A stretch of DNA of 6,497 nt from an uncultured Opitutaceae bacterium (GTDB lineage Bacteria > Verrucomicrobiota > Verrucomicrobiae > Opitutales > Opitutaceae), in contig CAMLSH010000224.1 of assembly GCA_946482625.1 (NCBI GenBank), positions 1-6,497 of the forward strand, in the 5' to 3' direction. Below, in pieces: positions 1 through 4,867 of this stretch; position 1 is the stretch's first letter, and every line of letters begins with the position of its first letter. A program made the position numbers and the translations under genes. Under the pieces are notes generated by a model. That model was not told the origin of the DNA and ran no database searches. It worked only from the letters and a program-made list of their open reading frames with translations.

Positions 1-133
1 CCCTACTTCCCGCGCGCCGCCTGTAAGCACATCATAAAAAACGCGCTCTTCTCCGCCCCCACGCAAACCACGCTCGCCCCCGCAGGTCTGCGCAGGACAA
101 AACACTTGCCGCCTCCTTCCCGTACACCCACAT

Positions 134-901
134 ATGCAATCCATGGCCACGCAGGAATTCTACATCCGCACCGCCTCCGAAACCGAAGCGCACGGGCCCT
201 TTACCCAGGAGCAACTCATCTCGCTCGCCGAAGCCGGCAAGGTCGATCCACAGACCCTCTATTACGAGGCCAACACCGAGCAATGGATCACCATCGGTAG
301 CAACGTCGAGCTGCGCACCGCCGTCTTTCCCGAAAAGAAACGCCTCACGATCAAGCCCAAGGATCGTATCGCCACCCTTAACGCCGGCCCCGACACCCAT
401 CCGCCCATCACGGTCGATGAAATGCTCGCCGCCGCCGAAGGCCGCACCGCCGACACCGCCAGCAAACGCGACAAGACCATCGCTTACGAACGCGCCGCCC
501 GTATCGGCCGTTACGCCTGCATCACGATGCTCCTCTTGAGCGCCGCCTCGCTCCTGCTCCCCTCGATCGACCTCCTCGTCGCCTTCGACACCGCGAAACT
601 CGTCGGCCATCCCTATATTTATCTCGGCATCCTCGACCTCGGACTCGCGCTCCTGCTCATGCTCGGCGCCGTCTCGTGGTATCCGTTTATCCGATTTCGC
701 GCCGCCCTCGGCCTCGGTTTCCTCGGCGTCATGTTCTGGATGCAAATGCCCACGCCCGCCATCCCCGTCCTCGTGGTCGCCGCCGCGTCCGCCGGACTCT
801 ATCTCAGCACAATTTTCGTCAGCTACCTCCCGCTCGCCATCTCCGTCGGCGTAGGCCTCGCCGGCTCGCTCGGCTTCGCTTACTACATGCTTACGAACTG
901 A
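134..901 (+). CDS. GYF-domain (GYF_2-type) multi-pass membrane protein
   Basis: The protein has 255 residues: a soluble N-terminal domain followed by a membrane domain. Residues 8-54 fit a GYF_2-type module, with an aromatic pair FY at 9-10, GP at 21-22, a helix carrying QLISLAEAGKV and a W at 51 near the end. In other proteins such modules bind proline-rich or hydrophobic peptides. Residues 60-125 are a charged linker. From about 127 to 252 there are four or five hydrophobic segments (roughly 127-150, 162-184, 188-204, 207-228, 232-252), so the GYF part is probably cytoplasmic and tethered to the inner membrane. The start could be the ATG at 134 or the one at 143 (MATQEFY); neither has a Shine-Dalgarno sequence, and the second fits the domain boundary equally well. 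The YihY-family gene begins 40 bases downstream with no terminator between, so the two are probably co-transcribed. Domain assignment is by eye; the cellular role is unknown. Confidence 0.8.
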   Translation: MQSMATQEFYIRTASETEAHGPFTQEQLISLAEAGKVDPQTLYYEANTEQWITIGSNVELRTAVFPEKKRLTIKPKDRIATLNAGPDTHPPITVDEMLAAAEGRTADTASKRDKTIAYERAARIGRYACITMLLLSAASLLLPSIDLLVAFDTAKLVGHPYIYLGILDLGLALLLMLGAVSWYPFIRFRAALGLGFLGVMFWMQMPTPAIPVLVVAAASAGLYLSTIFVSYLPLAISVGVGLAGSLGFAYYMLTN

Positions 902-941
902 CGCTGGCCAAGCGCCCCCGTCCGCTCCACTGTTGCGACGC

Positions 942-2450
942 ATGTTGCGCCCACTCGCTCTCTGGAACCGGCTCGTTAAGCTCGTCCAAAAAGACATCTG
1001 GCAGCCCGCCTATCTGGCGGAGCGATCCTTCCGCGGCGCATTTTACGCCACACTCCGCGTCGTCTCCATCACGCTGACGGGCCTGCAAGAGACCCGCGCC
1101 ACCAGCCGCGCCGCCGCGCTCGCCTTCAGCAGCCTCCTCGGCATCGGCCCGCTCATCGGCATGGCCGTTCTCATCGCCGGCTTCGCCGCGGGTAAACAAG
1201 ACTCCGATCTCGTCGCCAAAAAACTCAACGACCTCATCGCCTTCGTCGCCCCCCAGCTCAACCAGTACGAAGAACACAAAGCCAAAGGCACCCCCGAGGG
1301 CGACGCCCACGCCGCCGCCATCTCCGCAGGCTCGCCCGCCGTCAACCCCGAGCTCGTCCAGCACATCGAGAACTTCATTAACGCCACCCGCTCCAACGCC
1401 ACCACCGGCGGGCTCACCAGCGCCGTTTCGCTCATTGTTATTGTCCTCGTCCTCTTCACCACCATCGAAGGCGTGTTCAACGACATCTGGGGAGTCAGAC
1501 GCGGTCGATCCTGGGTCGAACGTATCGTATTTTATTGGACGATCCTGACCTTGGGCGCGGTCATTTTTTTCGGCGCCTTGGGAGCCAATATCGTCTCGCA
1601 GTTCGAGAGCACCCTGACCACCTATCTGGGAGGAGAAGTCGCTCGGATCCTCATCTTTGCGCTCAAAGGATCCTCGTTCGTTCTTCTCATCGGCATACTG
1701 ACGCTCTTTTACCGCTTCATCCCCAACACCCGCGTCTTCTGGCGGGCCGCCCTGGCCGGAGCTGTCGCCGTCTGCGTATTGATCTACGCCAACAATTCGA
1801 TCGCCGCCGCCTACCTCAGCCGCGTCAAACTCACCAGCAGCCTCTACGGATCGCTCGCCCTGCCGATGATCCTCATGTTTGGCCTCTATATCTTCTGGCT
1901 CGTCGTCCTCATCGGCGGACAAATCAGCTACGCCGTCCAAAACGTCCACTACCGCAACAGCCAGGCCGCTTGGAGCAGCCTCAGCGAATCCACCCGCGAG
2001 CGCCTCACCCTCATTGTCCTGCTGACCATCGGCCGCCGTTTCCAAGCATGCCTCCCGCCGTGCAGCGTCGCCCAACTCGGCGGCACCATCAAAGTCCCGA
2101 CGCAGATCATCAACGAAGCCCTCAACCGCCTCATCGATCTGAACTTCATCTCACCCGTTCCCTCCGGCGAAGAGAAAACCGCCAACGACTTCGCTTACCA
2201 ACCCGCCCGCCCCCTCGGCAGCATCACCCTCGGCGAATTCAAAGAGCACTTCGAGTCCCACGGCGACGACCCCGCCGGCGACAGCATCGACCGGCTCGAC
2301 CCGTTGATCGAACGCTACCACACCGCCATCCGCGCCCTCGCCGATCAGGCCCTCTTCTCAAGACCGCTCGATCAGTTGTTCAACGAACACGACTTCGACG
2401 ACACCACCCCGCCCTTCGCCCTCGGCCAGTCCGCCGCCAAGAAGGCCTGA
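942..2450 (+). CDS. YihY/virulence factor BrkB family inner-membrane protein with C-terminal winged-helix-like region
   Basis: From the ATG at 942 the product has 502 residues. About six membrane segments lie near 58-80, 157-175, 196-217, 241-259, 267-290 and 305-329. Family-like motifs are RAAALAFSSLLGIGPLIG at the first segment, TTIEGVFNDIWGVRRGRSW after the second, LFYRFIPNTRVFWRAALAGA, and SLYGSLALPMILMFGLYIFWLVVLIGGQISYA. The loop between segments 1 and 2 (about 82-155) is long and hydrophilic. After the membrane core, residues 350-405 look like a winged helix (a TLIVLLTIGRRF helix, then VAQLGGTIKVPTQIINEALNRLIDLNFI), followed by an acidic tail. The family was once called RNase BN, but that activity belongs to another protein; its real function is unsettled, with envelope integrity or transport suggested. 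A TTG at 933 is an alternative in-frame start, but the ATG at 942 is preferred. No Shine-Dalgarno sequence is seen. Family assignment is strong; function is not. Confidence 0.9.
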   Translation: MLRPLALWNRLVKLVQKDIWQPAYLAERSFRGAFYATLRVVSITLTGLQETRATSRAAALAFSSLLGIGPLIGMAVLIAGFAAGKQDSDLVAKKLNDLIAFVAPQLNQYEEHKAKGTPEGDAHAAAISAGSPAVNPELVQHIENFINATRSNATTGGLTSAVSLIVIVLVLFTTIEGVFNDIWGVRRGRSWVERIVFYWTILTLGAVIFFGALGANIVSQFESTLTTYLGGEVARILIFALKGSSFVLLIGILTLFYRFIPNTRVFWRAALAGAVAVCVLIYANNSIAAAYLSRVKLTSSLYGSLALPMILMFGLYIFWLVVLIGGQISYAVQNVHYRNSQAAWSSLSESTRERLTLIVLLTIGRRFQACLPPCSVAQLGGTIKVPTQIINEALNRLIDLNFISPVPSGEEKTANDFAYQPARPLGSITLGEFKEHFESHGDDPAGDSIDRLDPLIERYHTAIRALADQALFSRPLDQLFNEHDFDDTTPPFALGQSAAKKA

Positions 2451-2479
2451 ACGCACGTGTAGGTTCGCGCGATGCCTCC

Positions 2480-2516
2480 GAGGTGGAGCGCGCCGTCCCG
2501 GCGCGCTAAAAACCTC
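2480..2516. repeat. Palindromic intergenic hairpin, family copy 1
   Basis: The inner stem is AGCGCGCCG (2487-2495) paired with CGGCGCGCT (2499-2507) around a TCC loop: nine perfect pairs. An outer stem, GAGGT (2480-2484) with ACCTC (2512-2516), closes it across a small internal loop. It lies about 30 bases after the YihY-family stop codon. The 3' side is TAAAAA, not a T-run, so it is not a typical intrinsic terminator on either strand, although it could protect an mRNA 3' end. A related hairpin with the same GTGGA lead-in lies after the last gene (6399-6423), which suggests a REP-like dispersed palindrome. Confidence 0.7.
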
Positions 2517-2571
2517 CGCCCGCGTTCCACCACGCGCATCCCCACGTCGCGACACCCCACCTGCGTCCGCC

Positions 2572-2592
2572 CAACGACCAACTACAAACGAC
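2572..2592 (+). repeat. Heptad block 1 of cassette copy 1 (three units)
   Basis: Three contiguous 7-base units are present: CAACGAC (2572-2578), CAACTAC (2579-2585) and AAACGAC (2586-2592). The matching block at 4566-4593 has four units, so the copies differ here by exactly one heptamer. Confidence 0.7.
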
Positions 2593-2640
2593 CTCCGCCC
2601 CACCCAAGCTCACCAGCCCCTCATCACTCCCTGGCCGCCC

Positions 2641-2689
2641 CGTCATCAGTCAATGATCAGTAGCCTCTGGTCATTAGTCACTGGTCATT
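2641..2689 (+). repeat. Heptad block 2 of cassette copy 1 (seven units)
   Basis: Seven 7-base units run in perfect register: CGTCATC, AGTCAAT, GATCAGT, AGCCTCT, GGTCATT, AGTCACT, GGTCATT. The consensus is RGTCAYT, with the last three units the cleanest and the fourth the most degenerate. The block ends directly against the hairpin at 2690. Confidence 0.75.
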
Positions 2690-2710
2690 CGCGCGAGCTC
2701 CGCTCGCACG
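2690..2710. repeat. Terminal hairpin of cassette copy 1
   Basis: The stem is GCGAGC (2693-2698) with GCTCGC (2702-2707) around a TCC loop, extended by two more pairs beyond one C/A mismatch. No T-run follows, so it is not an intrinsic terminator. It occupies the same place as the longer hairpin at 4697-4718 in the other copy. Confidence 0.6.
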
Positions 2711-2767
2711 CCCGTTTCCACGCTTGCCACCCCCTTCCGCCAACCTACCGTCCCGCCCTTTCCCCAC

Positions 2768-4429
2768 ATGATTTCCTGGATCCAGAAAAACTTCCAGCAG
2801 CACTACCGCATCGTTTTCGGCATTCTGTTGGTTCTCATCATCGTCTCCTTCGTCTTCATCACCAACGCCTCCTCAGGCCTCGGTAATACCGACCGCCAGG
2901 TGCTGAAAACGCCCTTCTTCGACCTCAACCTGGGCAACAAGGAAGACGTCGAAAAAATCACCCGCGACGCCAGCATCGCGATCGAGCTCCAGTACGGCAT
3001 GTCCGCCGGCTCCATCCCCCAATTCCAGGATATCGCGCTCTCCCGCTACGCAGCCCTCCACATGGCGGAACAGCTCCACGTTCCCTCGCCGACCAAGGCC
3101 GAGCTCACCGACTACATCAAAACCCTCCGCGCCTTCTCCGGAACCGACGGCCAGTTCGACGTCAAAAAATACGACGACTTCCGCAAATCCGTTTCCCAAG
3201 GCAAAGCCAACTCCGAGGCCACCGTTTCCCGCGTCCTCTCCGACAATCTCCGCATCGAGCGCGTCAACAAACTCGTCGCCGGCCCCGGCTACGCCCTCCC
3301 CGCCGACGTGAAACGCGAACTCACCCTCGCCGACACTTCCTGGACCGTCGCCACCGCCACCTTCGACCGCACCAGCTTCGCGCCCGACATCAAACCCACC
3401 GACGCCGAGCTCACCAAATACTTCGAGGAAAACGCCCCCGCCTACACCGTCCCCGCCCAAGTCAGCGTGAGCTATGTCGAGTTCAACGCCGACGCCTTCC
3501 TCCCCCTCCTCCCCGCACCCGCCGAAACCGACGTCCGCGCCTTCTACGACAACAACACTTCCCGTTTCCCGATCGCCGACCGCAAGCCCGGCGAGACCGC
3601 GAATCCAGATCTCGACTACATCAAAGTTCGCCCCCAAGTCGAAGACGCCCTCAAGCGCTCCGCCGCCAGCCGCTTCGCCGCCACCGCCGCCGGTGACGTC
3701 GCGCTCGCCCTCTACGACAAGAAACTCACCCCCGGCTCCCCCGAATTCTCCGCCTTCCTCGCCGAGAAGAAACTCACCCTCAAAGACGTCCCGCCCTTCA
3801 GCTACGACAATGTACCGGCCGAACTCGGCTCCAACCCCGCCATCCCCGCCGAAGCGCTGAAGCTGAGCAAAGACCGCCTCACCTCCGACGCCATCCCCAC
3901 CGAAAAAGGCAGCGTCATCCTCTTCTGGAAAGACAGCCTCCCCTCCCGCCAGCCCACCTTCCTCGAGGTCCGCGCCAAAGTAGCCACCGACTATATCGAG
4001 AACGAAAAAGCGAAACGTTTCACCGCCCTCGGCCAGACGCTCCGCACCCAGATCCAGACCCGCCTCAAAGCCGGCGACACCTTCGAAAAAGCCGCCACCA
4101 CCGCCGCCGCTTCCGCCAACGTAAAAGTCGAAACCAAGACCCTGCCCGCGTTCACGCTTCGTCAGCCTCCGCAGGACTTCACTCGCGCCCTCTACGACGT
4201 CCTCCAAAACCTTCAAAAAGGCGACGTCTCCGCCATGAGCGCCGAAGGCGACAAAGGCGTGATCGCCTACGCGGTGGATAAGAAAATCCCTGACCTCACC
4301 GAATCCAACCCGCAATACGCCACGGCGAGCGCCCGCATCGCCGAATCCAACGCCGCCGCCAACGCCCAAGCCTTCTTCCGCGACCTCGTCACTCAAGAGC
4401 TCGCCAAGTCCGCCCCCGCCGACCGCTAA
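2768..4429 (+). CDS. PpiD/SurA-type membrane-anchored periplasmic chaperone, apparently without the parvulin domain
   Basis: The protein has 553 residues. The N-terminus MISWIQKNFQQHYRIVFG plus a hydrophobic stretch (about 14-32) is a PpiD-like signal anchor; the rest would be periplasmic. Residues 60-180 resemble the SurA/PpiD N-terminal chaperone region, including GQFDVKKYDDFRKSV at 128-142. Residues 209-238 (PTDAELTKYFEENAPAYTVPAQVSVSYVEF) match the PpiD segment that precedes the isomerase. Residues 252-267 (AETDVRAFYDNNTSRF) also have a PpiD equivalent. The chain then passes to KVRPQVEDALK (286-296), which in E. coli PpiD comes after the parvulin domain. No parvulin motif is visible between, and the protein is about 70 residues shorter than E. 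coli PpiD. The likely role is holding or releasing newly exported outer-membrane proteins without prolyl isomerisation. The ATG at 2768 is chosen because the anchor begins there; no Shine-Dalgarno sequence. A strong terminator follows, so it may be a single-gene transcript. E. coli alignment is from memory. Confidence 0.8.
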   Translation: MISWIQKNFQQHYRIVFGILLVLIIVSFVFITNASSGLGNTDRQVLKTPFFDLNLGNKEDVEKITRDASIAIELQYGMSAGSIPQFQDIALSRYAALHMAEQLHVPSPTKAELTDYIKTLRAFSGTDGQFDVKKYDDFRKSVSQGKANSEATVSRVLSDNLRIERVNKLVAGPGYALPADVKRELTLADTSWTVATATFDRTSFAPDIKPTDAELTKYFEENAPAYTVPAQVSVSYVEFNADAFLPLLPAPAETDVRAFYDNNTSRFPIADRKPGETANPDLDYIKVRPQVEDALKRSAASRFAATAAGDVALALYDKKLTPGSPEFSAFLAEKKLTLKDVPPFSYDNVPAELGSNPAIPAEALKLSKDRLTSDAIPTEKGSVILFWKDSLPSRQPTFLEVRAKVATDYIENEKAKRFTALGQTLRTQIQTRLKAGDTFEKAATTAAASANVKVETKTLPAFTLRQPPQDFTRALYDVLQNLQKGDVSAMSAEGDKGVIAYAVDKKIPDLTESNPQYATASARIAESNAAANAQAFFRDLVTQELAKSAPADR

Positions 4430-4458
4430 GCGAAACGTCAGCGTGATCCGCTTTCTCA

Positions 4459-4490
4459 GGCCGCCCGTCTCGCCGGGCGGCCTTTTTTTT
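4459..4490 (+). terminator. Rho-independent terminator after the PpiD-like gene
   Basis: A perfect nine-pair stem, GGCCGCCCG (4459-4467) with CGGGCGGCC (4474-4482), encloses a six-base loop and is followed directly by eight T residues (4483-4490). It starts 30 bases after the TAA at 4427-4429. This should end the PpiD-like transcript and separate the TolC-family gene into its own transcription unit. Confidence 0.95.
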
Positions 4491-4565
4491 CGCCCTATTC
4501 CCAACGGCTCGCGCCCGGTTCCGCAGCCACACAGCCCATTCCCCAAAACCCCGTGAGCGTCCGCC

Positions 4566-4593
4566 CAACGACCAACTATCACCTACAAACGAC
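4566..4593 (+). repeat. Heptad block 1 of cassette copy 2 (four units)
   Basis: Four contiguous units are present: CAACGAC, CAACTAT, CACCTAC, AAACGAC. Compared with 2572-2592 there is one extra internal unit, while the first and last units are identical. Confidence 0.7.
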
Positions 4594-4647
4594 TCCGTTC
4601 CTCACCGCCCAAGCTCACCAACCCACCCATCGGCCCCCTTACCGCTC

Positions 4648-4696
4648 AGTCATCACACATCAGCCATTGGTCACTGGTCATTGCTCATGGGTCATT
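4648..4696 (+). repeat. Heptad block 2 of cassette copy 2 (seven units)
   Basis: Seven units run in register: AGTCATC, ACACATC, AGCCATT, GGTCACT, GGTCATT, GCTCATG, GGTCATT. The number of units and the final unit match copy 1, but the order of variants differs. The block abuts the hairpin at 4697. Confidence 0.75.
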
Positions 4697-4718
4697 CGGG
4701 CGGCGCACAAGCCGCCCG
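4697..4718. repeat. Terminal hairpin of cassette copy 2
   Basis: A perfect eight-pair stem, CGGGCGGC (4697-4704) with GCCGCCCG (4711-4718), encloses the loop GCACAA. No T-run follows. It follows the same GGTCATTCG lead-in as the hairpin at 2690, but the stem bases are different. Confidence 0.75.
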
Positions 4719-4867
4719 TAACTTTCCGCCCCTTGCTCCGTCATTCCAGCCGGACGCCGCTGTTCGCCCACGGGCGGGTTTGCCAAGTCCCCGTCAGCGC
4801 TCGCAACTTTTTCTCCCGCTTCGTGTTCATACTCTTGTCTGCCTTCACGCCAACGACGTCTCTTTCC
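4719..4867 (+). other. Pyrimidine-rich leader of the TolC-family gene
   Basis: This is non-coding sequence between cassette copy 2 and the ATG at 4868. It contains a short weak dyad (CGCC with GGCG, 4765-4776) and several C/T tracts. I see no Shine-Dalgarno sequence and no convincing -35/-10 pair. One frame stays open through it and joins the TolC-family reading frame, which could mislead start calling. Confidence 0.5.

Larger units (their letters stand above)
2563..2715 (+). repeat. Composite heptad-repeat intergenic cassette, copy 1
   Basis: This is homologous to 4557-4723. A shared 22-base identity (2563-2584 with 4557-4578) opens both copies. The parts, in order, are: heptad block 1 (2572-2592), a 48-base spacer with the conserved 13-mer CCCAAGCTCACCA (2603-2615), heptad block 2 (2641-2689), and a hairpin (2690-2710) followed by GCCCGT. 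It fills most of the gap between the YihY-family and PpiD-like genes and ends 52 bases before the ATG at 2768. No coding capacity is credible. Whether it acts as DNA or in the RNA leader cannot be told from sequence. Confidence 0.8.
4557..4723 (+). repeat. Composite heptad-repeat intergenic cassette, copy 2
   Basis: This is the second copy of the cassette at 2563-2715, in the same orientation. In order it holds heptad block 1 (4566-4593), a 54-base spacer with the conserved 13-mer CCCAAGCTCACCA (4608-4620), heptad block 2 (4648-4696) and a hairpin (4697-4718). It begins 66 bases after the terminator T-run, so it lies outside the PpiD-like transcript, in the upstream region of the TolC-family gene. 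The hairpin ends 149 bases before that gene's ATG, against 57 bases in copy 1. The region is open in one frame, but the translation is the repeat itself and is not credible protein. Confidence 0.8.

Noticed and set aside
1..37. Possible 3' end of an upstream gene, with stops at 24-26 and 35-37
   Set aside because: Only 7-11 codons would be visible in either frame, and no family can be recognised from them.
933..941. TTG start for the YihY-family gene
   Set aside because: It adds only three residues (MRR), and the ATG at 942 is a better start codon with no evidence favouring the TTG.
2487..2507. Hairpin after the YihY-family gene as an intrinsic terminator
   Set aside because: The stem is strong, but the 3' side is TAAAAA and not a T-run. 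On the other strand the T-run would lie before the stem, so it fits a palindromic repeat better.
1535..2509. Overlapping + strand frame rich in Arg, Pro and His inside the YihY-family gene
   Set aside because: Its composition is typical of a frame-shifted GC-rich gene and it has no domain-like pattern. The YihY frame explains the region. The Ser/Pro-rich frame at 3474-3860 and the frames at 5841-6351 are shadows of the same kind.
2572..2689. CRISPR-like array
   Set aside because: The repeat unit is 7 bases with no unique spacers, and no cas genes are present.
2724..2751. Promoter candidate TTGCCA with TACCGT 16 bases later upstream of the PpiD-like gene
   Set aside because: The -10 match is only three of six and the -35 is common by chance. 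Similar TTGCCR words at 107 and 4780 have no acceptable -10 at the right distance.
2873..4582. Long antisense open frame (569 codons) opposite the PpiD-like gene
   Set aside because: Its translation is a low-complexity run of Gly, Glu, Val and Asp, the complement of a C-at-third-position gene. The sense strand has clear family motifs. Similar antisense frames at 32-997, 891-2075 and 5438-6142 are rejected for the same reason.
4553..4867. In-frame N-terminal extension of the TolC-family protein from a GTG at 4553 (or GTG at 4823)
   Set aside because: The extension translates the intergenic repeat cassette and would bury the signal peptide. The ATG at 4868 gives a normal signal peptide and normal family length.
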